DNA of 64,000 bases. Origin: Vanrija pseudolonga. Taxonomy: Eukaryota > Basidiomycota > Tremellomycetes > Trichosporonales > Trichosporonaceae. The notes under the pieces were generated by a model. It saw nothing but the letters and a program-made list of their open reading frames with translations, had not been told where the DNA came from and did no database searches. The stretch covers positions 1,798,001 to 1,862,000 of the forward strand of contig NC_085849.1 in the NCBI RefSeq assembly GCF_020906515.1, in the 5' to 3' direction. Below, in pieces: positions 1-12,158 of this stretch; the stretch's first letter is position 1; every line of letters begins with the position of its first letter. The position numbers were made by a program, and so were the translations under genes.

Positions 1-508
1 CGCGCCGTTTACATTTTTTCGCTAGAGTGAACAAGCCTTACCCTGGCCGGTTCGCTTGGCTTTGCCTTATCGGCTACCTCTGCTCTGGTGGGCGACAGTG
101 GGCGAATCACATTTGGCAAATGTGCCATAAGACCACTTTAGGCGCCGAGGGGGCTCCACGACTATTAGAACCCGTGGCATAAGCCGGCCTTGGTCGGCAA
201 TGCTGGGTGACAGCATACGGCCCTGCTCCGAATGGTGGGCCGAGTGGCGGTCAGTGCGAGCGACGACCCACGCGGAGAGAGCACTGGCACAGGCGCTGAG
301 AGCACGAGAGTAGCAGCACCAATGAGAGCGGCGTGAATGCACCTTTACACTTGCATTCACGGATACGGAACATGACTTTGCACTGACTTTGACTTCTGAC
401 TTATGCTTTCACTCGCCTCGGCTACACACAACAGTTTTACTTTGAAAGCCGGACGGATCCTTGGCGGTGGCGCACAGTGATGGGCGCCACTTCCCACGTG
501 CTGGCTGC
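1..508. other. Left-edge intergenic DNA
   Basis: I see no credible coding region here. Short frames exist on both strands but have no recognisable protein character. It is the 3' flank of the NDUFA4-like minus-strand gene. A small cluster of TGACTT-like words lies near 370-400; nothing else stands out. Confidence 0.5.
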
Positions 509-1211
509 TCAGGTGCGGTACTTGTGCCCCGCGTCGTCCTTGGGGAGCTGTGGTGTGTAATGCGTGTGCGATAAGCGTGGGAAGTGATGGTCACGGTGGA
601 TAGATAGGCAGAGGTAAGAGCGTCAGCGATAACGTAGAGATAGCGGGCCCGCCTCGCCCTATCACCCCGGCTCTGACGCATACCTTGCGCACGTCCTGGT
701 TCATGGTCGGGTACCCGTCCTCCATGTGGCCGTCGCGGGTCTGGTAGCGGTACTTGAAAGCCGCGACGGAGCTAATGGTTGTGTAAGTACTTAACCTGAC
801 ATTCCTTCCCCCGCGCCCCACCCCCACAACCCCACTTACGAGCCCGTGTCGTGCTTGCTGGGGTCGTCCCAGACCTTGACCATGCCCTTGGAGTGGAGCA
901 TGGTCGCGGGCTCGGGGTTGGTCGCCTTGGCCATGCTGCGTGTGTGTGAGTCCCTTGCCTTACGCGCTCGATTGTACCCACCCGTAGTATCCGGCGAGGG
1001 CGAACGCGCCGACAATGCAGAAGGCGAGGGGGTAGAGCGCGGGGTCGCGGCGCGCCATGCGGTTGACCTGCGACGACGCCTGGGTGATGTTGCCCGCCGT
1101 CGAGAGCTTGTACGGCGACTTCTGGAGGGGCTGTCAGCAGGCCGCGTGGCTAGTGGCGACTCGGCTACATACGTCCGTGGGGAGGTGGTGGGGCTGGTTG
1201 GAGGTGGACAT
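509..1211 (-). CDS. NDUFA4/MLRQ-like small mitochondrial membrane protein
   Basis: Five exons on the minus strand (1173-1211, 982-1121, 840-935, 684-771, 509-547) join in frame to a protein of 133 aa. The start is the ATG of MSTSNQPHHLPTD, about 113 bp downstream of a TATATA box. Residues about 35-60 hold one hydrophobic segment, preceded by RRDPALYPLAF and followed by a Pro/Trp-containing stretch (NPEPATML, VKVWDDP). That layout is typical of the NDUFA4/MLRQ-B12D family, single-pass inner-membrane proteins associated with respiratory complexes I/IV. Family membership is inferred from this motif layout, not from strong identity. The C-terminal 60 residues are charged and longer than in animal NDUFA4. 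The gene is divergent from RAD14, 620 bp away. It could instead be an unrelated small mitochondrial membrane protein. Confidence 0.6.
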
Positions 1212-1831
1212 TGTGTGTGATGTGCTGGGTGTGCTTGGGGCTGTAAGGAAGGCAGAGAGTGCAACAATGAGTGCTGAGAGACGTGGACGGGGATCTGCTG
1301 GCATGCACACCAACACCCTTCTCTATATAGCACCCACCCACCACCAACGTGTGTGTGGGCATGCTTGACAACCCGCAGTAGGCTAGTAGCTTGTAGTGAT
1401 GCGCGCGCGCGGCGGCGGCGCGCCCACCACACGCCGCCCAGTTCACACCGATTTGAGTGGTGTGGCGAGTCGACCAGCTGACCAAGGTGGTGCGGGGGTC
1501 ACTTGACGTCACGCTGCGCGCACGCCCACCATGCCATGTGGCCCAGACACGGTGCCCCCGCACTAAACTAAACCTTGGCTGTCGCGGGACTGGCAACGCG
1601 CATGACCAACACGACTAGGAACTTGCTAATAGACGTTTCTCTCTCGAATGCATAAGATCCGAATAGACAAGGTCAGCACGCCTTGTCTTGTGGCAGCAGG
1701 ATGCCGGGGCTCCAGCCGCGTTATCACAGCACACGTCATTTCGCCACCCAGTTGCGCCAACATGAGTGTACACTAATCTAATCTTTTGCTGTCGTCTGCA
1801 ACTTGACTCTACACCCACCACCACCACCACC
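1212..1831. promoter_or_regulatory. Divergent promoter region between NDUFA4-like gene and RAD14
   Basis: This 620-bp spacer separates two divergently transcribed genes. It holds a TATATA box at about 1324-1329, placed about 113 bp before the minus-strand start codon, and a CG-dinucleotide-rich run at about 1398-1421. A run of CAC triplets leads directly into the RAD14 start codon. No gene is apparent. Confidence 0.45.
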
Positions 1832-2889
1832 ATGTCGTCGACAGACGGGCTCACGCCGGCGCAGGCGCGGCTCGCGGCGCTGAACCGTCTCAAGGCGAAG
1901 AACAAGCTCGCGGGCGCCAGTGCGCCGGCAGCAGCGAGCGGGAGCGGCGCGCACCCCTACGTCCACAAGCCGGCGACAGTTCCTTCCTCGGCGCGAGACA
2001 TGGTGCAGGAGCAGCAGCAGAAGGAGCCGGCGGCTCCCCTGCCCAGAGACTCCCGCCTGGGCAAGTACTTTGAGTACGACCTCAGCAAGCTGCACAACTC
2101 GCGCGGTGGTTTCCTTACCGTCGACGACCTCGAAGGGGACAGGATCAAGAGTGTCGTTGAGCTCGCGCGGGAAAAGCAGCGCGAGAAGCAGCTCATACGC
2201 GAGGGCGAGGAGCCAGGTGGGTGATGCTCTGCAAGCCTGTGTACTGACCCACCAGCCATCTTTCCAGACTCGTCGCCGCGCTGCAGCGAGTGCAACTCGC
2301 TCGAGATCGACCACCAGTTCCTCAAGGTGTTTGACGTCAAGGTGTGCAACAAGTGCAAGAAGGAGAAGCCGGAAAAGTACTCGCTGTTGACAAAGACGGA
2401 GTGCAAGGAGGTGAGCTAGCGGGTATTGTCCAGACCAGAGCTGACGTTGCAGGACTACCTCCTCACCGACCCAGAGCTGAGAGATACGGACCTCCTCCCA
2501 CACCTGCTCAAGCCGAACCCACACGCTGCATCGTACTCGAACATGATGCTCTTCCTCCGCTTCCAGGTCGAGGAGGTGGCGTGGAAGAAGTGGGGAGGGG
2601 AGGAGGGGCTCGACGCCGAGTGGGCGCGTCGGGAGGACATGAAGAAGCGCAAGCGCGAAGAGAAGTTTGAGTCTGGCCTGCGCGAGTGAGTAGTCCCGAT
2701 GTGGGTGGAAACCACACTGACACACGCAGCCTCCGCAAACGCACACGAAACAACCTGTTCCAGCGCCAGCAGGAGGCCCAGCACGTTCACGAGTTTGTCG
2801 ACGCCGACGAGGTGCTCGACGAAAACGGCGACATCAAGCAGGTGCAGGTGTGCGCGTGCGGAGCCGAGCAGGAGGTGGAAGTGTTCTAA
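1832..2889 (+). CDS. RAD14: RAD14/XPA nucleotide excision repair damage-recognition protein
   Basis: Four exons (1832-2216, 2268-2410, 2453-2685, 2730-2889) give 306 aa. RAD14/XPA binds damaged DNA and helps assemble the nucleotide excision repair complex in the nucleus. Visible hallmarks are the XPA sequence [18 protein letters not shown] at about residues 85-102, a zinc finger with CSEC and, some 17 residues later, CNKC (about 134-160), and the XPA C-domain signature with [19 protein letters not shown] basic segment ([19 protein letters not shown]) follows. The tail ends in an acidic stretch with two cysteines. The start ATG follows a CAC-rich leader. The length is close to that of other fungal Rad14 proteins. 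I am confident of the assignment. Confidence 0.95.
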
Positions 2890-3682
2890 GGCGGCAACGG
2901 CGTCGCGGCGCCGGCTCCGCGGCCGGCGTCGCCTCACTCCGCCTCTGCATTCCGCATTCGCCGTACCCCGCCGCACACGACTCAGGACCGCAAGGCCACC
3001 GCATGGTGCCGGCGGCCATCTGCGCCGGCTCCGCAGCTTGCAGGATGATGTGCACGCACATATAACCCTGTTGGCCGACGCCTCTCAGGGTAGGGCCCAT
3101 GTCGGTCAAGTACCGGCGGCCAGGCGCCAAGGTGTTTCAAGCAAGCACGAGCATGAGCAACAGCAGCACGACGGACCACTTGACGTGCACCGCTTAGTCA
3201 CCACAGGTAACTGTTGTACTATATGGCATACCTTGTCGTTGTTAGTGACCGTGGCAGCGAGCGAGTCGCGAGTCGTTGTTTTTGGCGGATAGTGACCGAG
3301 GCACTATCGAGCACGCGTTTTTGTTGTCCAGTCAGCATGTCTCATTGCAGCGACTGACGCCATGCGGACCACTTTGTGTACCTTTTTGTATTTCTTCGGC
3401 TTCCTCCGCCTAGTGCCGAACCGAGCACAGATAGACGATTTTGCCCATTCCTGCTAGCTACGTTTGCTGGCAGCCCTTTGGAACCGCAGCAACACTTGAC
3501 TCGCCTTTGCTTCTTGCTTCTGACCATCTAACGACGACGCCAAAGAGCCCCTCAGCGGCAGCACACTAGCAGCCAGCCGACACTTGCTGCATCTTGCCTC
3601 TGACCGGGAGCTCGAGATCTCACCCAAAACCAACGAGGACCCTTACGGCACCCACATCATCGTTCACCTGTCAACAAATCTA
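2890..3682. other. Intergenic region between RAD14 and the ABC transporter
   Basis: About 790 bp that holds the RAD14 3' flank and the promoter and leader of the transporter. The last 150 bp are C/A-rich, like a fungal 5' leader. I see no gene or strong core-promoter motif. Confidence 0.45.
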
Positions 3683-6600
3683 ATGGTGAGTGCGATGCGA
3701 ACATGATGCTCGCCTCGTCCACCTCAACTCACTCACAGCAGACCACCGCCGCGTCCCCCAGCGGCGACGGGTGGGCGTGCGAGGCCATATGGGACGGCGT
3801 CGACTTTACGCCGTGCTTCCGCGAGCGGTACGCAACCTCCTTAGGCGCGATCGCTGACTCATAGCTACCTCGTCAACGCAGGCGTCGCGCTCGCTGCCTT
3901 CGGCGCCGTGCTCGTCCTGGCCTCTGCGGCGCGGCGCAAGCTCCAGCCAGCCGAACAGAAGACGACGGCGGCCGGCCTCGTCCCGCCCCACGGCGACAAC
4001 CTCGCGCGCCTCGAGGCCAACGTGCTCGTCGAGTCGCTCGCGTCCGACACCCTCCCAGCCGACAAGGACGCTGCACCCCTCCCGCTGCGCGAGGCCGAGA
4101 AGACGATCGACGGCTTCCGGACCACTACCCCGCAGGCGGCGAGGCGGTGGGACGTGGCGTACCGATACATCGCGGTGCTTGGCGCCGCGGCTTGGCTCGC
4201 CGCCTCGGTTGCAGTCTTCGTCCTCGGCGCCGGTGATTGGCGCCCGCTCGTCTTCCCTGTATGTCGTTGCTGGTGTTGGTGAGATGGCACAGCTGACACG
4301 ACACAGGCCTTTACTTTCGCCATCGCCTTCCTCCCCTCCGCGCCCGTGGTCCCCCTCGTCACCCTCCACATCGTCCCCGCCGCGCTCCTGTTCCGCTCGC
4401 TCGCGATTGCGCCGTACACCGAGTGGACGCCCCTCGCCCCCGCCATCGTCGAAATCGTCTACTGGTCCGCCCTCGTCAGCGTCCCGTACAATGATCGCCT
4501 GGACCGCCTGCTCGCCGGCGCGGTGAGCCACGGCGGTGGCAGCTCGGGTGCGGCGCCTACCGTCCCCAAGCATCTCGAGGAGCCGACGTGTAAGTCTGCG
4601 CCACGGCACGGCGGTGCGAGATGGGGCAAGTGAAGTGGCATGCGCTGCGCGTCCCCCTGCCTCCCTCCTTCCTCCTCCCCACCTCCTTCGTCCCCACTAG
4701 ACTGACTTGCCCAGCCGCATTCTCCCGCGCCACATACACGTTCATCCTCCCCTTCCTTTGGAAGCACTACTGGAAGCCCGTGGTGCTGGACGACATCCCT
4801 GCTATCCGTGAGGATGACGGCGCGGCCGCAAGCCTCGGCGCCTTCCGGGCCTTCCAGGCGCGCCGCGACACGGTCTACGCCGAGAAGCACGACGGTCAGA
4901 AGCGGACGAGGAACCTCGGCATCGAGCTTATCCTGTTCTTCTCTCCCGAGCTGGCAAAGCAAGCCGTGAGTAACGCCAAATTGCCGTATCTGACGCCAGA
5001 TCTACTCTGTCATCTTCTGCTTCATGTTCTACCTCCCTCCCGTGGGCCTCCGCCTCCTCCTCAAGTTTATCGAGGAGCGCAGAACCTCGCCCCAGCCCAA
5101 CCACGTCGCGTGGCTGTACATCCTCATGATGGCCAGCGGGCAGGGCCTCGGAGTAACGGCCATGGGCCAGTGTCTCATGCTCGGTCGCCGTGTGTGTGTG
5201 CGCATGCGCGCCATCATCATCGCCGAGGTGTTTGCCAAGGCCCTGCGTCGTCAGGACACGGCCGGATCAGTCAAGAAGACCAAGAAGGCCACCGCGGGCA
5301 AGGACGGCAAGACGGAGCAGGGTGCCGCCGTCGAGGAGGAGGCCTCTGGCTCAACAGACGGTCAGATCGCCAACCTCGTCGCCGTCGACGCGTTCTCCAT
5401 CTCCGAAGTCTGCGCCTACATCTTCTACCTCGTCTCCGGGCCCGTGTCCCTGGTCATCAACATCGTCATGCTCTACCAGACGCTCGGTGTCGCCTCGCTC
5501 GCTGGTGTGGCCATGCTCCTGGTGTTGATGCCCTTCCAGGCCTTGATGGGCAAGCTGTTCACAATCTTCCAGAGACGTCTCCTCTCCGCCACTGATCGCC
5601 GCCTCGATGCAGTCACCGAGGTCATGTCCCACATCAAGCTCATCAAGTTCAACGCCTGGGAGAGCAAGTTCTTCGACCGCATGGCTGTTGCGCGCAAGCA
5701 CGAGTTGTTCGTTCTCGGCCAGCGCTTTGCCCTCATCGTCCTGCAGAACACCTTTGTCTGGGGTACTCCTGTTCTCGTGGCGGGCAGCGCCTTTGCCGTT
5801 CACGTTCTCGTGCTCGGCAAGCAGCTGGATGCCCAGGCATTCGCAGCCCTTGTCCTCTTCAACATGCTTCGCGACCCAGTTGTGCTCATCCAGGACACTG
5901 TCACTCGCCTCCTCCAGTCCTACACCTCGTGCACTCGTATCCAGACGTTCCTCGACGAGCCTGACACTCTCAAGTACTCTCAGCTCTCCGTCCCCGGCCC
6001 CTCGGACCCGTCAATCGGCTTCACCGATGCCATCTTCGTGTACCCTGGTTCTGAGGAACAGGAGGTGGGAGCAGACGACGACGCGACTGTCAGCCAGCCC
6101 TTCCACCTCGGTGAGCTCGACCTCTCCTTCCCCGTTGGCCAGCTCAGTCTCGTCACTGGCCCCGTTGGCTCCGGCAAGACGACCTTGATCCTCTCACTCC
6201 TCGGCGAGACCACTCTCCTCAAGGGCAAGTTCTTCATGCCTGACGACAAGGCCAACCGTGAGCTCTGCGCTGTCGACCCGGCAACCGGCCTCAGTGACAC
6301 AGTCGCGTACTGTGCCCAAACCCCCTGGCTGGTCGGCGCGTCCATCCGCGAGAACATTGTCTTTGGCACCGCCTACGACGAGGCTCGCTACAAGGCTGTC
6401 GTTCACGCCTGTGCCCTGGAGCGCGACTTTGAGATCTTCGACCTTGGCGACGCAACAGAAGTCGGTGAGAAGGGCACCACCTGCAGCGGCGGACAGAAGG
6501 CTCGTATCGCCCTCGCACGCGCCGTCTACTCGTCAGCCAAGACCGTCATCCTCGACGACGTCATCTCGGCAGTGGACGCCCAGACCGCTCGCCACATTTA

Positions 6601-9336
6601 TGTCCATGTTCTCCAGGGCCCGCTGATGCAGGGCCGCACCTGCATCCTCGTCACGCACGCTGTCAGTCTCGTTGTTCCTGCCGCTGCCTTTGTGGTTCAG
6701 CTCGACGACGGCCACGTCACAGCCAGCGGTACGCCAGCCGAGCTGGTCGCTTCGGGAAGCCTCACCATCGCCGAGGAGCTTCACACGCCCCCTCCAGAGG
6801 AGGTCAAGGCTGTCATTGAAGCCTCGGCAGACGATGAGACCATTGTCGCGGAGCCGGGAGAGGACACCATCGAGGAGGAGCTGGACGGTCTTGAGCATGA
6901 CGCCTTGATCGCGAAGAAGGCTGCTGATGCGGCCAAGGCCGCAACCATCGACAACTCGGGCAAGCAGCTAGTCCAGAGCGAGACGTCAACCCAAGGCGCT
7001 GTCAACTTTGGCAACTACGAGCTGTACTTCCGCGCCATGGGTAGCGCTTCATTCTGGATCGTCCTGCCCATCCTCTACGTCGGTACTCAGGCGCTTCAGG
7101 TCATCACCAACGCCTGGATCCGCGACTGGGCGACGGCGAGCGAGGCTGGCAAGCAAGCGGGCCTAATGGCCTACATCTCCGTGGGCCGCTCTGCGACATC
7201 CTACCTGCTTGTCTATGTCGCCCTCTCCGGTCTGTACCTCCTGGGTGTCGCATCGCGCACTGGCCTCACGTTTGTCGGATCCCTTCACGCCAGTGACAGG
7301 CTGTACAAGCGTCTCCTACGCCGCATCCTCGGCGCCAAGATGAGATTCTTCGATTCGACACCGTCGGGCCGCATCCTGAACCGTCTGAGCAAGGATATTG
7401 CGTCCATCGACCAGGAGGCTGCCGAAGTCCTGGCCATCTTTGTCAACTGCGTCCTCATCTGTGCTGCCGTCGTCGTCGTCATCGTCTACACGACGCCCGC
7501 ATTCGTCTTCTCGCTCGCCGTCATCCTGGTCCTCTACTGGTTTGTCGGCACCCTGTACGTGACAACCAGCCGCGAAATCAAGCGTTACGACAGCACAACC
7601 AGGTCGCCCATCTTTGTGTCCTTCTCCGAGGCGCTCGTCGGCATGAGTACCATCCGCTCGTACGGCGACTCGGCCCGCTTCACCCGCAAGCTGATCTCGG
7701 AGATCGACGCCAACACGCGCTGCTTCTGGTACCTCTGGCAGTGTAACCGTGTCCTCAACAACCTCAGCAACTTTGTTGGCATGCTTGTCACCATCTCTGC
7801 CTCGGCCCTCGCCATTTACACTCCTGGTGTGGACGCCGGAGCTGTCGGCTTCTCCGTCATGTATGCGCGTAAGTTGAACTCGAGAATACTGAACGTCAAT
7901 GCTAACGTATCAGTGTCATTCACCGAGACGGTTCTCTGGGTCGTCCGCCTCTATGCGGCCGCAGAGATGTCGATGAACAGTGTCGAGCGTGTGGCGGAGT
8001 GTGAGTGTGACCGACTGTGACCGAGCTGACGTCCTGCAGACCTCGACCTGGACGTCGAAGAGGAGCCAGACAAAAAGGGAGAGGAGCCCCCTGCTTACTG
8101 GCCGTCTCGCGACAGCTCTGTTGTCGTCGAAAAGCTCACCTGCAAGTACGCACCGCAGCTCGACCCTGTTCTTCGCGAGGTTTCCTTCACAATTGGGCCC
8201 AAGGAGAAGATTGGCATCTGCGGTCGTACCGGCTCGGGCAAGAGCACACTTGCCCTCTCATTCTTCCGCTTCCTTCACCAAGAGAGCGGTCGCATCATCA
8301 TTGACGGGCTGGACATCAGCAAGCTGTCGCTCTCCACCCTCCGCTCGCGCCTCACCATCCTTCCCCAGGAAGCCCAGCTCTTCTCTGGTAGCATCCGGGA
8401 CAACATGGATCCCTTTGGCCAGCACGAGGACTACGAGGTGTGGGAGGCGCTGCGCCAATGTGGCCTGGCAGGTAGAACGCCGGGGCCTTCCCAGGCTGCC
8501 AGCCGTGCCGCGAGCCGGGCTGCGAGTCGGGCCGTCAGCAGGGCGGCCTCGACTGTCGACCTCGAGGCGGCCAGCGACGTGGGATCAGATGCTGTCGAGG
8601 AGAGAGTAATGATCCGCAGCCTTGATGAGCAGGTTGCTGTCGGAGGCAAGAACTTCAGTGCGTGCGAAGGAGCGCCGGCATGCGGGACTATGAGAGCTAA
8701 CCAAGCAAAACAGGTCAAGGTCAGCGACAGCTGCTGGCACTTGCCCGAGGATTGCTCAAGCTTCGCACGTCGTCATTCTTGATCATGGATGAGTCGACTG
8801 CCAACTTGGATCATGCGACCGACACGACGATTCAAAATGTGCTGCGAACTGGTCTTGCCGACACCCAGATGCTTGTGATTGCCCACCGTCTCATGACCGT
8901 GGGTGGACTTGACAAGTAGGTTCCTCGCTCGCGCGCAGCAAGTCACCTGGATACAGCCAGCTGACGTGGCAGAATTCTGGTGCTGGACCATGGCCGGGTA
9001 GTCGAGTTTGGTACGCCATGGGAACTGCTTCAAGATGAGACAGGCTCGTTCCGCGACCTGTGTCGTCAGAGTGGGGAGGAAGCGCAGCTGTTTGAGGTGA
9101 GTGTTTGTGACTGTGACTTGTTGCACAGGATGGGGGGCACCGGGGATTTGCCAAGGGGGCAAGACATTTGGTCGTCGTGGAGTGAGCTTCCAGGAGACCA
9201 AAAATGCGGGCGACTCCTGGACGTTGCCTCACCAGTGACGTGAACTGCAAGATAAACTCTGGTGGGGATCTCGGCTGACATGCATTAGCTGGCGAAGAGC
9301 GTGCACGAGCGCAAGCTGCGTGAGGAACGACCTTAG
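3683..9336 (+). CDS. ABCC/MRP-type multidrug or conjugate ABC transporter
   Basis: Eleven exons (3683-3685, 3742-3827, 3865-4258, 4307-4589, 4715-4965, 5000-7868, 7914-8000, 8040-8657, 8714-8915, 8973-9096, 9289-9336) give about 1654 aa. An N-terminal membrane region resembling TMD0 (about residues 30-240) precedes two TMD-NBD halves. NBD1 has Walker A GPVGSGKT (about 725), signature CSGGQ (about 835) and Walker B LDDV with Asp in place of the catalytic Glu, the asymmetry known in ABCC proteins. NBD2 has GRTGSGKS (about 1386), signature FSQGQ (about 1530) and an intact IMDES. Such proteins export glutathione or drug conjugates at the plasma membrane or vacuole; the substrate is unknown. NBD2 carries an unusual Ala-Ser-Arg repeat between Q-loop and signature. 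The coding part of exon 1 is only the ATG, and exon 2 has alternative CAGCAG acceptors, so the N-terminus is the least certain part. Confidence 0.9.
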
Positions 9337-9350
9337 ACATTTCTAGACGA

Positions 9351-9370
9351 ATCGCAATATTGGTTGCGAT
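9351..9370. other. Short perfect inverted repeat after ABC transporter stop
   Basis: ATCGCAA and TTGCGAT are separated by 6 nt, starting 14 nt after the transporter stop codon. It could fold in the 3' UTR, or it could be chance. Confidence 0.3.
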
Positions 9371-12121
9371 GCCCAGCCTACAATATGCATCCATGTTTCA
9401 TTGCGATGGCAACGGTGTGGCGAGGTGTTTTGGTGGCCTGCTCGCTCTCCATGTCAACCTGCACCGCTCATAGGATAGCTTGTGCGTGAGGCGGGCGTGG
9501 CGTGAGGCGTTACACTGGGCCCAGTCTGGACTCAGACTCTAGGACTGGCGTGCTCGCTCGCTCGTTGGTCTGCTCGCTCGGCCGCTCGCACCACTACCGA
9601 TCGCATTGCTTCCCGCACGTTCTGGGGCCGCCACTGCAACGGCATTCATGGCGGCGGCGGTCGGTACGGTCGGTACCTTTGTCAATCGGCAGCAAAGGAA
9701 AGAAAGCAATGGGTTTTCGACGGCTTTTCGAGAGGGTGAGGCGGGTGAGATTGCCACCGAACCCCGCTTGGCATTGTATGGGAGGCAGGGAAGTTAGCAA
9801 GCGGTGCTTGCGTGCAAGGGCGAGAGGGAGGACCGAGGGCGCGCATGAGGTGGCACGGCAACCCCCTGTCCTGTCGATCGTGGTGTGTGTGTGCTCCGTG
9901 TGTGCATGAGGCCAGCATGAGCACTAGTGGGTGACGGTGCGTGCACAAGTGGCGTGTGGCGTCGGAGCGAGGCGGCGAGGCGGCGAGGCCGCCCACCACA
10001 AGCAGCAGCACGCAAGCACGCGTGGAGCCACTGACGGAACGAAGCGACCGGAACGAACGGAGCGAGGCGGCCAAGAGGTGGAGGCGTGGAGGCGAGGTTG
10101 AGGCGAGGAGCGCCAACGACCTCCGTGCTACCCAACCTCGCCTCGCCTCGCTCTCACTCTGTGACGCCAGGAGGAAATGTCGCATACTTGTGCCTGGACG
10201 AAATTGACTCTGGACCCTGCGGCAGGGTCGGACCACGGGCGACCATGCGACGAGCCCACTCGGCGAGGTGTCGTCGAACCGACAGGCCACAGGGTAGGAC
10301 CAGGGGGCCGGGGAGGATTTTTTGTTGCTGCATGCTTGCTGCTTCATGTCGGCGCTTGTCGATGATGATCGTTGGAGTGTCTTGCGAGTGTTTCAGCGGG
10401 CCGAGAGCGGTTGGTGTGGGTGTGAGACGACTAGAGAAGAAGAATGGAGGCTGCAATGGTGGACCCTGTTTTGGTGCTGTGTTTCATCGCGAGGGATGCC
10501 GCGATGCGAAGATGGCTGATCGAAAACTCTGCGCGGGGAGCGGCGCGCGCTGCTGCAGGTTCTGCGTCTTGTTCGGAGACGAGACGAGACGCCGCGGCAT
10601 AGGGCCCATGTACCGCACACCCACACGATGCATAATGCGGGAAGAAGCACAGAGAAAGAAGAATAAGCTCGTGCGCAAGAGGTTGGGAGGCTGCAATATT
10701 CGACGAGGGTTAACGGTTGTTTTTGGTGGGCAAGGCGAGGGGGATATGTTGCAGGTGGCAGGTGGGTCGAGCTGTGCATGGCGGAGCGCGCCGAGGTGGC
10801 CGAGAGCAGCTTGGCGTTGGGGGGGGGGGGAGCATGTCCAAGCATGCTTGCTTGTTCGCTGGCTGCCACAACCGCCACCCTCGCTCGTGCTCGCTGCTCG
10901 GTGCTCCTCGCTGCTCCTCGCTGGGCAATTGACTCTGACGCAAGATTCAATTCACTCCACTGCAAGCTCGGCGCGACCGAGATCCCCGCCACGCACTAGT
11001 GCGGCCTCTGTGTCGGCGCCAAACTCTATTCGGCGCCCCCAGACCTGTGTCCATCCCTCGGTGACAGCAATGTCTCGTTGCGATCAAGCACGTACATCGT
11101 ACCGACAATGGGTGGTGGATGGTGGTCTGGCTATGTGCTGCAGCGGGCCGCGTCGCCTCATCGACCCAGACCGGCCCAGCCAGCCCTACCCTACGCAGGG
11201 GTACGCGTGTCAGCTGCTTTTCCACTCTCGTCACCGCTCTCGTACGTCTCTCGTACCCATGATGCTTGGCACACGTGGACGCAACGGAGGGGTCGCGTTT
11301 GAGCGGCAGCCTAAGCAGTTAAGGGAAACTTCGCTCGTCGGTGGTGCCAGGTCGTCGGACCAGACCTGCCTCGCTAGGGCTCGTTTTCGGGCGGGCCTAG
11401 TCGAGATGCATAGATAGAAAAGAGGTGGGCTACGACGCTGCTGGCAGAAGCGCACCACTGGGCCGGATTGGTCACCTGTAGAGCCGCGGTCCGGCGCGGC
11501 GCGGCGCGGGGCGGATGAGCCCACCGGCATAGACTACGGCAATCCAGCCGCCTCTCGGCCTCCTGATCCCCCTTCTCGCCATCGATCAATCTGTAGCAGA
11601 TCAGATCATCGCGACGCGACGACGACTGGCGTCGACGACGATGAGACATGGACCGGGCGAGCCGAGTCGGGTCGAGTCTAGTCGAGGCCTGGATCATCAT
11701 GATTGTCCTGCCCACCCCCCGCCACCTGCCTCCGGTCCCTCTCCCCCAATCGCACCCGCTCGGAAACGGGTGTGCATGTCTACAGCGGTACTCGCCTCGG
11801 GTGCCGTGCGTCCGTTGGTGGTTGCGTGCCATCCGAAGTTCACCCAGGCAACCTTTGAGCGCGACAGAGGCCGTCACGTAACACTAATTTCGCTGCAACA
11901 CATTCCCTGCCGACGGCCGTTGGAGGTCGACCACCGGCCGGCCCGGGGTGGATGTATGTAGGTGCTGCTGGATGTGCGTGCTCGCACCGGATGGGGATAG
12001 ACGGAGGGGTTGTTGGGTACATACGTGCGTGCGTGCGTGCATAACGGTCTCCTTGTGTGCGTGATCGCGATGACCCAAGGTGCATATTACATTGGTACGC
12101 CGTCTCGCCATCGAGTCGTCA

Positions 12122-12158
12122 ACGACGACGACGACACCAACGACGACGACGACGACGC
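12122..12158. repeat. GAC-triplet microsatellite
   Basis: An interrupted run of GAC/ACG triplets (about 12 units) in the gene-free region. Confidence 0.8.

Noticed and set aside
10086-11417. A 443-codon plus-strand open frame in the gene-free region
   Set aside because: Composition is erratic (Cys/Arg/Ser-rich), it crosses a long G homopolymer, and it shows no motif, no splice logic and no codon pattern like its neighbours.
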